DNA of 64,000 nucleotides, taken from the NCBI RefSeq assembly GCF_015670745.1, contig NZ_JADPCH010000004.1, positions 57,742-121,741 of the forward strand, written 5' to 3'. The first letter of the stretch is position 1, and every line of letters starts with the position of its first letter. Below are positions 8,946-18,001 of this stretch, one piece after another. This DNA is from Collinsella aerofaciens. GTDB taxonomy: Bacteria; Actinomycetota; Coriobacteriia; Coriobacteriales; Coriobacteriaceae. The notes under the pieces were generated by a model. The model did no database searches, had not been told where the DNA came from, and was given only the letters and a program-made list of their open reading frames with translations. The translations under genes were made by a program, and so were the position numbers.

Positions 8946-9028
8946 GGTAATCGGCCCATGTTTGAATGGCACTGTTTTCCCAGCTAGATAAACATTTATA
9001 CAGCCTTTAAGCCACCTCGGCGATATGG

Positions 9029-9061
9029 AATGTGACAAAGGGACTTTCCCTTTGTCACATT
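9029..9061. repeat. Palindrome with AAAGGGAC core
   Basis: AATGTGACAAAGGGA pairs with TCCCTTTGTCACATT across a 3-base loop, a perfect 15-bp stem. It begins 2 bases beyond the nitroreductase stop on the minus strand, so it can protect or terminate that transcript. A near-identical stem occurs at 31516-31547. Confidence 0.75.
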
Positions 9062-9063
9062 CG

Positions 9064-9912
9064 TCATTTTCCAAGCCAATTTTTGAACCACCACTCCATG
9101 GAGCGGCTCATCTCGGCCATAAAGGGACTCGTGTGCTTACGGGTATAGATGTCCACGACGCGCTCCCCCACCTCGCGGGCATGCGGACGGAACATCGCGT
9201 CCATCTCGGCCACCTGCGCGTCCATGGTCGCGGCATCGGCGCGGCAGTAGCGCTCCTCGTGCACCAGGTTCACCACGGGATGCGCAATGGCCGGACGCTC
9301 CTTACGGGGCGTGCCGATGATGAGCATCGACAGCGGCATGGTATAGGGCGGCAAGTCCAGCAGCTCGGCAACTTCCTCGGCATTCTCGACGATATCGCCG
9401 ATGTAGCAGCTCCCCAGCCCCAGGGCCTCGGCGGCAACCACGGCGTTTTGCGCAGCGATCACGGCGTCCTGGGCCGCGATGGCAAAGTCGCCCAAACCCG
9501 GCGCGCGGCGGGGCGCCTTGCCCGTACGCTCGACAAACTCGGGCTCAAAGCAGCCCACGTGCTCAAACAGATCGATCCACTTGGCATAATCGACCACAAA
9601 TATTAGTGCCCAGGGCGCCTTGGCGATCATGGGCTGGTGATCGCACAGGTCGGCGAGGCGGTCCAGCGTAGCCTGCTCGCGAATGCTTACGATGGAATAC
9701 ATCATCATGGCGCCCGCCGACGGCGCGCGACTCGCCGCATGCAGAATCGCCGTCCGCTGCTCGTCGGTCACCGCCACGGGGCGGTCGTCGCCATCACGCG
9801 CGAAGGCACGCGTGGAGGAACGGTGCTCCAACGTGTCCAGCACCGCATTGCCCGTCGTCTCGACCGGATAGCCACACGTATCCACAGCCTTGGTGCAAAC
9901 CTGCTCGTTCAT
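9064..9912 (-). CDS. Nitroreductase family protein
   Basis: 282 residues. LEHRSSTRAFARDG is the FMN-phosphate-binding start of the nitroreductase fold, and AASRAPSAGAMM and ALGLGSCYIGDI are further family signatures; PLSMLIIGTPRKER precedes a long C-terminal extension ending MEWWFKNWLGK. Such flavoproteins reduce nitroaromatics, quinones or flavins with NAD(P)H. The natural substrate is unknown. It is divergent from the LtaS-like gene and apparently monocistronic. Confidence 0.85.
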   Translation of the reverse strand: MNEQVCTKAVDTCGYPVETTGNAVLDTLEHRSSTRAFARDGDDRPVAVTDEQRTAILHAASRAPSAGAMMMYSIVSIREQATLDRLADLCDHQPMIAKAPWALIFVVDYAKWIDLFEHVGCFEPEFVERTGKAPRRAPGLGDFAIAAQDAVIAAQNAVVAAEALGLGSCYIGDIVENAEEVAELLDLPPYTMPLSMLIIGTPRKERPAIAHPVVNLVHEERYCRADAATMDAQVAEMDAMFRPHAREVGERVVDIYTRKHTSPFMAEMSRSMEWWFKNWLGK

Positions 9913-10125
9913 CGCCTCATCCTCGCCAATTCTTTAAGAAGCCTTTACGTTTCCGTGTAATTCCCGTCCATTATCGCGCAGGTCGCCACTACATTGCGCC
10001 ACACCGCCACACGTGCGCGTTAATATGGCTGGTTGTTGTGCGCAACCCGCAAATGCAGCGCATATTTAGGTAACAATCGGGTAAACCCCCGCTTTCGTAC
10101 GTTTTAGTTTGTGAGGAGTCTCAGC

Positions 10126-12426
10126 ATGTTCGCTGCCGCCATCTCGCTCGTCGGTCTTGCGGCGACCGTCTACCTTGTCTTGCGCGAGGCCAAGGCCATT
10201 CGCGCTCAGTCGGGCACCGTTGCCAAAAGCGCTCTTGGGTGGAGCGTCGCCTTCGGTCTTTTCCAGGTCTTTTTGACCATTTGGGGCGCCATTGGCCTCG
10301 TCGCCCAAAACGAGCCGCTCGCCTTTGTGATGCTCATCCTGACCAACGCCATCCTCACCGGCTGCGCTTGGACCAGCATCGCCCGCGGACGCATCGCCCC
10401 GCGCGTCTTTGCGTTCGCCGGGCCCGACGCCCCCGCCCCCACCGGCAAGCTCGCCCGCCTGCGCGGAGCCTTTGTGGGCAAACCGCTTGTCGCCGCCGTC
10501 TTGTGCCTGTTGCTCGCCGGCGTCTTTGCGCTGCTAGGCATGGAGGTATCGTCCAACCACGACTTTACCTGGGTCTACCCCCTGTGCATCCTGCTCGAGT
10601 GGGCCATCATCACCACGCTCATGGTCGGCCTGTTCTTCCTGTTCCAGCGCCACGGCGCAGCTCCCGCGGTCCTGGCCTTTGCCCTCTTTGTCCTGGGCAT
10701 TGCCGAGTTCTTCGTCATCACGTTTAAATCCATGCCCATCCAGCCGGGCGACCTTTCGGCCATCTCCACCGCCGCCGCGGTCGCCGGCACCGGCTACACC
10801 TTCTCGATCTCACTGTTCTGCGTGCTGTCCATGGGCTTTACCGCCATCGCCATGCTGCTATGCGAGTACGCCGGCCTGGTGGCACCGCACCGTCAGAAGG
10901 GCGCCGCCAACGCCAAGCGCATGCTGCTCACCAACCTGCTCGTCGCCGTGCTGTGCCTGGGCGGTGTGACCGCACACGTCACGCTCATCGACTACTACAA
11001 CACCCTCGGCATCACCGTCTACACCTGGCGCCCGCTCGAGAGCTACTGGCGCGAGGGCTACCTGCCCGCTTTCATTAGCGCAGCGCAGTCCATCAAGCCG
11101 CCCAAACCCGCCGACTACTCCGTCGACGATGCCAAGGCCACGCTCAAAAAGTACGCCAAGGCCTACGACAAGTCCGACGCGGCCAAGAGCGACGAGCGCG
11201 CCGCCGCAAAGGAGCAGTTCGACAGCGAGAAGCCCACGGTCATCGCCATCATGAACGAGACCTTCTCGGATCTTTCGATCTACCAGAACATGCGCGCCGG
11301 CTACGAAGGCCCGCAGTACTTTAAGAACCTGTCCAACTGCCTCAGCCGCGGCAAGCTCTACGTGAGCGCCTACGGCGGCGGCACCGCCAATACCGAGTTT
11401 GAGTTTATGACCGGCAACTCCATGGCCAACCTGGGCTCGGGCGTGTACCCCTACACCATCTACAACATGGAGACGACCGGGAACCTGGCAGAGCAGTTCA
11501 AATCGCTCGGCTATTCCACCACGGCTATGCACCCCAACCACGCGACCAACTGGAACCGCGAGAACGTCTACAAGGACTTTGGCTTTGACCAGTTCCTGTC
11601 CATCAACGATTTCCAGGGCGCCGATACCCTGCGCGGCATGGTGACCGACCAGGCTACCTACGACAAGATTCTTGAGCTGCTCGACCAGAACGCCGATCCG
11701 CAGTTTATCTTCGACGTGACCATGCAGAACCACTCGGGCTACGATACGGGCCTGCTGCCGGTCGACAAGCAGATGCACCTGAACATCGACACGACCGACC
11801 TGGACGCCAAGACCGTCGAGGACGGCACGCTCTCCGATGTCGACGAGTACGTCTCGTGCATCGAGCAGTCCGACCAGGCGCTTCGCTACTTCCTCAACGC
11901 CCTGAGCAAGCTCGACCGCAAGGTGGTCGTGGTGTTCTGGGGCGACCACCAGCCGTTCTTCCCGTCCAAGTTCAATGACAAGTGGTTTACCGGCGAGGAT
12001 GACGCTACGCATCAAGAGCGTCTGTGGCAGACCGATTACATCATCTGGGCCAACTACGACGTTGCCGGCTGCGACCAGACGAGTGAGGTCGACGACCTGT
12101 CCACCAACTACCTGTCCACCCAGCTTATGCAGCTGATCGGCGCCCCGCTGACCGACTACCAGAAGGCGCACATGACGCTGCGCGAGTCGCTGCCCGCCAT
12201 CAACTCCGTGGGCTACGAGGACGCCAGCCTGCGCTGGGCACTCTCCTCCAACGTCACCGGTGACGACGCCGCTGCCGCAGCCGTAACCAAGGCGCGCGAG
12301 GATTACGCCAAGATGCAGTACTACGAGATGTTCCGCGACGGCAAGAACGTGTACACCGAGCACTTCCAGACCGAGGCCAACGAGACCGACCCCAACCTGG
12401 CACCGGGCACGACCAAGATCAAGTAG
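10126..12426 (+). CDS. LTA synthase-family membrane sulfatase (phosphoglycerol transferase-like)
   Basis: 766 residues from the ATG at 10126, with TGAGGAG 7 bases upstream; a GTG at 10111 overlaps that site. The N-terminal ~300 residues hold about eight hydrophobic helices, more than the five of classical LtaS. The extracytoplasmic sulfatase domain follows: MNETFSDLS (metal-ligand region), GGGTANTEFEFMTGNS with the likely catalytic threonine, and VVVFWGDHQPFFP with the conserved Asp-His pair. The family moves glycerol phosphate from phosphatidylglycerol to polymers or glycolipids on the outer membrane face. The exact product (lipoteichoic acid or modified glycan) is not decidable. Confidence 0.85.
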   Translation: MFAAAISLVGLAATVYLVLREAKAIRAQSGTVAKSALGWSVAFGLFQVFLTIWGAIGLVAQNEPLAFVMLILTNAILTGCAWTSIARGRIAPRVFAFAGPDAPAPTGKLARLRGAFVGKPLVAAVLCLLLAGVFALLGMEVSSNHDFTWVYPLCILLEWAIITTLMVGLFFLFQRHGAAPAVLAFALFVLGIAEFFVITFKSMPIQPGDLSAISTAAAVAGTGYTFSISLFCVLSMGFTAIAMLLCEYAGLVAPHRQKGAANAKRMLLTNLLVAVLCLGGVTAHVTLIDYYNTLGITVYTWRPLESYWREGYLPAFISAAQSIKPPKPADYSVDDAKATLKKYAKAYDKSDAAKSDERAAAKEQFDSEKPTVIAIMNETFSDLSIYQNMRAGYEGPQYFKNLSNCLSRGKLYVSAYGGGTANTEFEFMTGNSMANLGSGVYPYTIYNMETTGNLAEQFKSLGYSTTAMHPNHATNWNRENVYKDFGFDQFLSINDFQGADTLRGMVTDQATYDKILELLDQNADPQFIFDVTMQNHSGYDTGLLPVDKQMHLNIDTTDLDAKTVEDGTLSDVDEYVSCIEQSDQALRYFLNALSKLDRKVVVVFWGDHQPFFPSKFNDKWFTGEDDATHQERLWQTDYIIWANYDVAGCDQTSEVDDLSTNYLSTQLMQLIGAPLTDYQKAHMTLRESLPAINSVGYEDASLRWALSSNVTGDDAAAAAVTKAREDYAKMQYYEMFRDGKNVYTEHFQTEANETDPNLAPGTTKIK

Positions 12427-12453
12427 CGACTAGCTGCGAGTTCATAACTGAAA

Positions 12454-12583
12454 CGTCTGTCCGGGCGGAGGTATGTAAGGTTCCCTGCTCGGACAGTCCT
12501 GCGCAAGACGGGGGCCACATTAAGTGGCCCCCTTTGCGTGCGGAACTCGCGATGAACCTTATATGCCTCCGCCCGGACAGACG
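12454..12583 (+). repeat. Long inverted-repeat element A (conserved core, plus orientation)
   Basis: Arms of 30 bp (12454-12483 and 12554-12583, 2 mismatches) enclose a core containing TCCTGCGCAAGACG, the hairpin GGCCACATTAAGTGGCC and GTGCGGAACTCGCGAT. The core is almost identical to those in 17831-17959 (inverted) and 53193-53327, while the arms are unrelated to theirs. It begins 28 bases after the sulfatase stop. A strong 9-bp inner stem lies at 12510-12532. Confidence 0.85.
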
Positions 12584-12638
12584 CCTTGTTGTTGAAGCGC
12601 GGCCTGTCATGGGGTGGTAACCGCAACATATATAAGTT

Positions 12639-12661
12639 GAAGGCCACGTCATGTGGCCTTC
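12639..12661 (+). terminator. Hairpin downstream of element A
   Basis: GAAGGCCAC pairs with GTGGCCTTC over a 5-base loop, followed by TTTG. It is a plausible weak terminator for the upstream plus-strand transcript and resembles the inner hairpin of element A. Confidence 0.45.
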
Positions 12662-12668
12662 TTTGTAT

Positions 12669-13036
12669 CCGGAAAGTGTGTCCCGGAATCCGTGTCTGGA
12701 ATGGGATGCGGTTTCCACTTGTGGCCCCGTTGGGAAACCGCATCCCACTATTCAGCTGGATTCCGGGATGTATTTTCCGGTTGAGGCTCGTTGGGAAAGT
12801 GCGTCCCACTTTGGGGGCTGATTCTGGGACGTGGTTTCCGGTTGGCTCTCATTGGGAAAGTTCATCCCATTTCTCGGCCTAATTATGGGACGCAGTTTCC
12901 CGTTGAGGACCCTTTGGGAAAGTGCGTCCCGGTCTGGGCGCTCAAACTGGGATGGATTTTCCGGATGAGGGCTTGACGGAAAATGTGTCCCGTTCCGGGC
13001 GCTAATTGTGGGATGCAGTTTCCGCTTGCGGAGTCT
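12669..13036. repeat. Tandem palindromic ~61-bp repeat array, left copy
   Basis: Six degenerate units, each of the form TTGGGAAAGTGCGTCCCA, a ~16-base spacer, then TGGGACGCAGTTTCC and a ~13-base linker. The two halves are complementary, so each unit can form its own hairpin. Starts are near 12669, 12730, 12791, 12852, 12914 and 12973. The third and fourth units match, spacer included, the fourth and fifth units of the array at 17323-17790, so the arrays are homologous and lie in the same orientation. Confidence 0.85.
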
Positions 13037-13047
13037 CCACTCAACAG

Positions 13048-13085
13048 AAAACCCGGGTGGCCTGTTTTTTGGCTACCCGGGTTTT
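13048..13085 (-). terminator. Terminator of the large surface-protein gene
   Basis: AAAACCCGGGT pairs perfectly with ACCCGGGTTTT over a 16-base loop, 26 bases downstream of the stop codon on the minus strand. The T-run is only TTTT, so efficiency is uncertain. Confidence 0.6.
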
Positions 13086-13111
13086 GGGTTGTCGATATGT
13101 TCGACTGGCTA

Positions 13112-16100
13112 CTAGTGGGTCTTGCGGCGCTTGATCAGCATGATGAGGGCTATCACTACGAGCGTTGCCCCCGCTGCTGCTGCGGTGGCGACTAGGGCGA
13201 ATGTTTGGTCGCCGGTGTTTGAGAGGTTCTTCGCTGTGGTCGTAGTCTTGACCTTGGTGTCGGTCTTAGCTCCGTTGTCGGACTTGGGCTTGTCCGGGTT
13301 CGTCGGGGTCTCAGGAGTCTCGGGGTCCTTTGAGCCTTCGGAATCGGTTGGGCCGGCGGTGTTTACCAGCGTATGGTCCAGGAACTTCTTGGCGCACGCA
13401 CTTGCCTGTGAGAACAGGCGGCGCGTGCGGATCGGGGTGGCGTTCACCGTTGTGGGCGCCGTCTCCTCGGCCTCGATATTCACGAGCGTCGTGCCGGTGT
13501 CGAGACCCACGTCGTTGTATCCCACGTGGCAGTAATACTGCGCACCGTCATCGTCTGCGGTCAGGTCAATCTCGAGCTTTGAGGCCGTTCCAGCCGCGAG
13601 GTTGCCATCGGCACCCACGAGCTTAAACTCCGTCTCGCCGCGGCCCTTGCGGTACCACATATAGGTCGGTGCCAGCCCTGTTTCGCTATCGTCGGCACCG
13701 AGTTGCTTCACATGGCCAATCGCCGAGAGCGTCAGGTGGCTTCCCGCCGCGCGCTCAACCGAAGAGTCGTATCCAAGATCCGACCCCTCCGCAGCATCCG
13801 CCGCAGGTCCGCTCACGGTCATCGTCATGCCATCGGGCATGGTCTTGACCGTGATGATTGCCGAGCGAATACCTGTTTCGGTCGTGGATCCATTCTTAAC
13901 GGCGGCGATGGCGAATCGATACTCCGTATTGGGCTGCAGCCCATCCCACTTGAGCGAGGTCTGCGTGTTGTCGGCAATCTTCCAGCTATTGACGACCGCA
14001 TCCGCCGCATTGCTCTGCAGCATGCCCACGCCGTAGCTAAAGCCACTCTTGTTTGCGAGTACATCGTCCCAGCTAAACGTAACGCTGGTCGAATCGACGG
14101 CGTTTGCCGTAAAGCCCGTCACGGCCGGCGCGTCGGGCATCTCGACGTCCTTAACGTCATAGCCCACGATCCAGAACTGGTCGGTGTCCTTGGTGCCGAG
14201 CTTGTCGCCCGAGTCTGCCTCGAACTTGTCGACATCCACCGCGTTGACGCCCAGACGCCACACAAAACCGTACTTGCCCTGCGCGGCCTCGGGCAGGTTG
14301 TCAACGGTGCCGCCGTATTCGGTCGATTCACTCGAGGAGTTACCCGTAGTAAAGCCGGCGTTGGCACCAAAGCACAGGCCGCCAAACAACTCGTGCTTTG
14401 CGAGCTTCGCGCCCATGACAACGCTGCCGTTCAGCGTCAAGCCGAGCTCGAGCTCCTGCTCCTTGCCCTCCTCGACTTCGATGGTCTGCTCAATGCTCGC
14501 CCCCGACTGCGCGGCGGCGCCGTTAAACCCATCGTGCGTGTAGGCGCGCGTTACGCCAGGCTTGCCCAGGCCAAAGGAATCCCCAACGGGAGTCTCGCCG
14601 TTGAGCGTCGTTTGATAGGTTCCGGGTTCTCCCGACCGGTTGGTCAAAAAGTAGCTGAGCGGCGTCATATTGTGCTGTTTGGCAATGCGGTCATAGGCCT
14701 CGACATTAACGACCGAGGTCTGCGCGCCGAGCGACACGGGCGCCGCCATCACGCCCTTGCCACCAGTTTCCTCATTTTCGATCTCATACTCGTAATAGAC
14801 CATCGGAATCGTGTAGAGCACGGCCTTGTCACCCTCGCCGGCATGCGACTCATAGCTTACGCTTGCGCTGACCGTGCGCTCGCTCCGGTAGTCATAGCAT
14901 CCCTCGGCGGCAAAATCGACTGAAGCATTCATCGCGACCAGGGGCGGACCGGTCTGCACCTCGACGGCAACGCCCAACTCGGCGCCAATGGTATAGCCCT
15001 GGGATGTCCCCGTGCCCTTTTCCTCTCCGTATGACGTGCCGCCCAACACCAGATAGCCGTATGCCCGCTCCAGATCCTCAACATAGGGCGCATCCTGCAG
15101 CACGGCAAGCACGCGCGGGTTGGTATAGACCTTGTAGCGGTCCTTGTACGTGATCTTAACGCTGTCGTTGTCGACATCGGGCAGCGCGAGCGAGATAAAT
15201 GTGCCGTAGGTAGTGCCGCGACGGTTGCTCTCGCTAATCACCTGCTCCTCGCCACGGCGCACCTTTCCGTTCTCGTCGAGCGAAAAATGCGAGGCGGTCA
15301 TCCAATAGTAGTCATCGTTCTTGCGCAGGTCCTCGTCGCGGTGCTTGCCCACCACGGCGATAAAGCTCTCGTTATAGCGGTCCGAACCCGAGACGCTGCC
15401 CGCCTTGACGTCGCTGATCCACACCTGCTCTATACCCTTGTGGTCATGCTTGTTGCTGCTGTTGTATTGCTGACCGCTCATGCTCATGGTTCCGACCATG
15501 GACCCCAAGCCCTGAGCCCCGCTCTGTGCCGTGTTGCAGGCAAAGTCGCGGAACACATCGCCGCCCACGAGCACCTCGTCAACCGCCAGCTGCTCGGACA
15601 GGCCGTCAAGGTTGGCAGTGGCAAGGGCAATAGGCGCCAAGGTGCACGGATAGCGCTTATCCTGAGCGCTATCCTTCCATACGCTGTTGGGCACATGCAT
15701 CAGCCCATAGGAGGCGAGGAGCCCGTCTCTGTATTCCTTACAATCGGAAAGCTTGAACTCGCCAGACTCCGAGTCAAAATACGCGTAGCGGTACAGCGCG
15801 CCGTACAGCCCCTTGCTGCCGTCAGAAGCGCCGTAATCAAAAGCGCTGCGTTGCCAGTCATAGCCCGCAAGAATAAGGCCCGTGACGGTTTCACCCGTCT
15901 TCTTTCCTTCTTCATCGTAGGCGGCAAACGTGCCGAACGTCGCATTCGCAGCGACCATGGTCTTGCCGTTCGCGGAGAGGGAGATTGCGCCCGCGTCGCC
16001 CAGAGCATCGACATGGACGAGCGCACCCTTGGATGCATCCCACGAAAACAGCTCGCAATGCGTCGACTTATCAATATTCTTCTTGCCGTAGGGTGCCGAG

Positions 16101-17200
16101 ACCACGATGGCGAGGTCATCGCAAAAATCGCGATCGAGGTCGCCGGCCGCTAGCGAAACGACAGGAGCTGACTGAAGCTGCGTCCAGGAGTCGTTCCCGC
16201 CCTTGTTGTGCGTGGTGTAGTCCGCGGCGTTACCGGCATCGATCTTGACGACGCTTTGCTTCCAGTTGCCGCCCTCCAAGTCATACATGTCGACTACAGC
16301 CTTGCGCACGCCGTTCTCGTCGACATAGCAGCCCGCGTAGACAAAAAGCTCGTCGACGCCGTCGCCATAGACATCGCCCGCCTCGACATCAAAGACGGCG
16401 TCGTGCTCTTGCAGGTAACCGGCATCCAGGTACTTAAAACGGCCTTCGTACATCATATTAGTGTTGACCGTCACCGGCAGGTGTGTGTCGAGAGTGCGCG
16501 TACGCCCGTTGCTAAACGAGCAGAGGACCAGCTCAACCTTTCCGGCGTATGACTTGCCGTCAATCGTCGTGGAGGAACTGTCGCCGTAGGCACGGAGCTC
16601 GGCAACGCGGCTCTTTTTGCCCGTGCTGGCGTCGCTGCAGAACTCAACACTCGTGGCGTGAATGCCCGAGAAACCGTTGTTGTCGTTGGCGAGTACTGTT
16701 GAGGACTCATTGTTGCTTAGGTACGACCAGGTGCCGCCACCGTAGTCGCTATGCTTGTAGAGATCGCTGTTCGTATCGAAGTTGTTGACGTTTTGCCAGA
16801 ACTTTGCGGCGCCCCACACACTTCCATAGCCATCGGTGAGTTTGCTGCTGCCGCCAATGTCACCGCGCTCGACGTTCTCGAGCTTGTCGCGCAGAGTGTA
16901 GCGATTGCCATGGCTACCGTTAGCTGCCATATAGACCTCGCTGCGCGTGGCAAACGTCGTGGGGGTATCAGTGGAATAGGGGCCAACGGTATCGGCCGGA
17001 ATGTCCTCGCTCGTGCCCAGACCCAGGGCTTGATAATCCTGCTCGGTCATATCGGTGATTGCGGGCGCGTCTGCCGCCTGGGCAACCTGGGGCGTGGCCG
17101 TGAAGCAGGCGACGCTCGTGGCGATCAACGCAGCAAGCGCCGCCGTCCCAACAAGCGGGATTTTCGACAGCCTACGGATACGGGGGTGTGGAACGTACAT
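13112..17200 (-). CDS. Large sortase-anchored surface protein with FN3 and Ig-like domains
   Basis: 1,362 residues from the ATG at 17200, chosen for GAGG 6 bases upstream. A signal peptide (basic start, hydrophobic stretch, likely cut after VAQA near 43) is followed by ~950 residues with FG-GAP/VCBS-like signatures such as YGDGVDELFVYAG, GDLDRDFCDDLAI and PDVDNDSVKI, suggesting a beta-propeller. Then come a fibronectin type III domain (about 1023-1120; PNTEYRFAIAAVKNG) and an Ig-like domain (about 1147-1240; YYCHVGYND). A Pro/Thr/Lys stalk leads to the sorting signal LSNTGD (from about 1326), a hydrophobic helix and KRRKTH. It is probably an adhesin or glycan-binding wall protein. Palindromic arrays lie on both sides. 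Confidence 0.8.
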   Translation of the reverse strand: MYVPHPRIRRLSKIPLVGTAALAALIATSVACFTATPQVAQAADAPAITDMTEQDYQALGLGTSEDIPADTVGPYSTDTPTTFATRSEVYMAANGSHGNRYTLRDKLENVERGDIGGSSKLTDGYGSVWGAAKFWQNVNNFDTNSDLYKHSDYGGGTWSYLSNNESSTVLANDNNGFSGIHATSVEFCSDASTGKKSRVAELRAYGDSSSTTIDGKSYAGKVELVLCSFSNGRTRTLDTHLPVTVNTNMMYEGRFKYLDAGYLQEHDAVFDVEAGDVYGDGVDELFVYAGCYVDENGVRKAVVDMYDLEGGNWKQSVVKIDAGNAADYTTHNKGGNDSWTQLQSAPVVSLAAGDLDRDFCDDLAIVVSAPYGKKNIDKSTHCELFSWDASKGALVHVDALGDAGAISLSANGKTMVAANATFGTFAAYDEEGKKTGETVTGLILAGYDWQRSAFDYGASDGSKGLYGALYRYAYFDSESGEFKLSDCKEYRDGLLASYGLMHVPNSVWKDSAQDKRYPCTLAPIALATANLDGLSEQLAVDEVLVGGDVFRDFACNTAQSGAQGLGSMVGTMSMSGQQYNSSNKHDHKGIEQVWISDVKAGSVSGSDRYNESFIAVVGKHRDEDLRKNDDYYWMTASHFSLDENGKVRRGEEQVISESNRRGTTYGTFISLALPDVDNDSVKITYKDRYKVYTNPRVLAVLQDAPYVEDLERAYGYLVLGGTSYGEEKGTGTSQGYTIGAELGVAVEVQTGPPLVAMNASVDFAAEGCYDYRSERTVSASVSYESHAGEGDKAVLYTIPMVYYEYEIENEETGGKGVMAAPVSLGAQTSVVNVEAYDRIAKQHNMTPLSYFLTNRSGEPGTYQTTLNGETPVGDSFGLGKPGVTRAYTHDGFNGAAAQSGASIEQTIEVEEGKEQELELGLTLNGSVVMGAKLAKHELFGGLCFGANAGFTTGNSSSESTEYGGTVDNLPEAAQGKYGFVWRLGVNAVDVDKFEADSGDKLGTKDTDQFWIVGYDVKDVEMPDAPAVTGFTANAVDSTSVTFSWDDVLANKSGFSYGVGMLQSNAADAVVNSWKIADNTQTSLKWDGLQPNTEYRFAIAAVKNGSTTETGIRSAIITVKTMPDGMTMTVSGPAADAAEGSDLGYDSSVERAAGSHLTLSAIGHVKQLGADDSETGLAPTYMWYRKGRGETEFKLVGADGNLAAGTASKLEIDLTADDDGAQYYCHVGYNDVGLDTGTTLVNIEAEETAPTTVNATPIRTRRLFSQASACAKKFLDHTLVNTAGPTDSEGSKDPETPETPTNPDKPKSDNGAKTDTKVKTTTTAKNLSNTGDQTFALVATAAAAGATLVVIALIMLIKRRKTH

Positions 17201-17230
17201 GAGGGACCTCGCTTTATTCGAGTGGAGTGG

Positions 17231-17305
17231 ACTCATTTTTGCAAATGATACATCCGATGCCCGATATCACGTGTCTCATTTTCGCCAACGGCGTGTCTCA
17301 TTTTT
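17231..17305 (-). promoter_or_regulatory. Promoter region of the surface-protein gene with repeated motif
   Basis: On the minus strand AAAATGAGACACG occurs twice, 22 bases apart (17292-17304 and 17270-17282), and a third AAAAATGAG lies at 17231-17240. A -10-like TATCAT is at 17245-17250, 45 bases upstream of the start codon. The 22-base spacing puts the copies on the same DNA face, as for an activator or repressor site. No -35 is convincing. Confidence 0.45.
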
Positions 17306-17322
17306 GAGAATCCGAGATGCCG

Positions 17323-17790
17323 CGGAAATCTTATCCCAGCTCAAAGGCCATTTCTGGGATGTATTTTCCGTCGAGTGCCTCATCGGGAAACTGCATCCCA
17401 TTTCAAGCGTCGATTCTGGGACGCATTTTCCCCTTAGACCCTCAACCGGAAACCGCATCCCACTTTGAGCGCAAATTCCGGGATGCATTTTCCGCTTGAG
17501 CCTCATTGGGAAACGGCGTCCCACTTTGAGGGCTGATTGTGGGATGCATTTTCCGGTTTTGCTCTCATTGGGAAAATGCATCCCGTTTCTTGACCGAATA
17601 ATGGGACGCAATTTCCCGTTGGAGCGCCTTTGGGAAAGTGTGTCCCACTTCGACCGCCCAGAGTGGGATGCACTTTCCGCAAAGCACCTCAACGGGAAAC
17701 TACGTCCCATTCCAAAGGCAAATTCCGGGACGCATTTTTCGAAAGCCTGCCCATCCGGAAAGCCCGTCCCACTTTGGACGCATCCGGGCA
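17323..17790. repeat. Tandem palindromic ~61-bp repeat array, right copy
   Basis: About seven and a half units like those at 12669-13036: GGGAAA-N-TGCATCCCA, a ~16-base spacer, TGGGATGCATTTTCC and a ~13-base linker. Units begin near 17323, 17383, 17445, 17507, 17569, 17631, 17692 and 17755. It begins just upstream of the surface-protein promoter. No reading frame across it is supported. Confidence 0.85.
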
Positions 17791-17830
17791 CGGAACCATC
17801 GACCTATCAGGCCTCCCATCAATAAAGAGG

Positions 17831-17959
17831 CGTCCTCCCGGACGGCGGGGCACGAAGTTCATCGCGAGTTCCGCACGCAAAGAAGGCCACTTAATGTGGC
17901 CTTCGTCTTGCGCAGGACTGTAGAGCAGGGAACTTCGTGCCCCGACGCCCGGGAGGACG
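17831..17959 (-). repeat. Long inverted-repeat element B (conserved core, minus orientation)
   Basis: Arms 17831-17860 and 17930-17959 pair with 2 mismatches. On the minus strand the core reads CCTGCTCTACAGTCCTGCGC, continues to AGGCCACATTAAGTGGCCT and ends GTGCGGAACTCGCGAT, nearly the same as element A. It is therefore an inverted partner of A across the 5.5-kb surface-protein block. It begins 42 bases past the flavodoxin-gene stop in sense orientation. Confidence 0.85.
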
Positions 17960-18001
17960 TTTCATTTAGAAAGATGGACCGACCGCCGTCAGCGATGGGA
18001 G

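Noticed and set aside
12669..13036. Reading the palindromic array as a CRISPR array
   Set aside because: Units are ~61 bp, diverged throughout, palindromic and without constant repeat plus unique spacer; no cas genes are present.
12586..13195. Short open frames through the repeat array and the equivalent region near 17276-17923
   Set aside because: The frames arise from repeat periodicity, contain no recognisable domain, have no ribosome binding site and differ between units as noncoding DNA would.
12669..17790. Reading the palindromic units as integron attC sites
   Set aside because: They occur as tandem arrays without a promoterless gene between each unit, show no attC core RYYYAAC/GTTRRRY arrangement, and no integrase is in the window.
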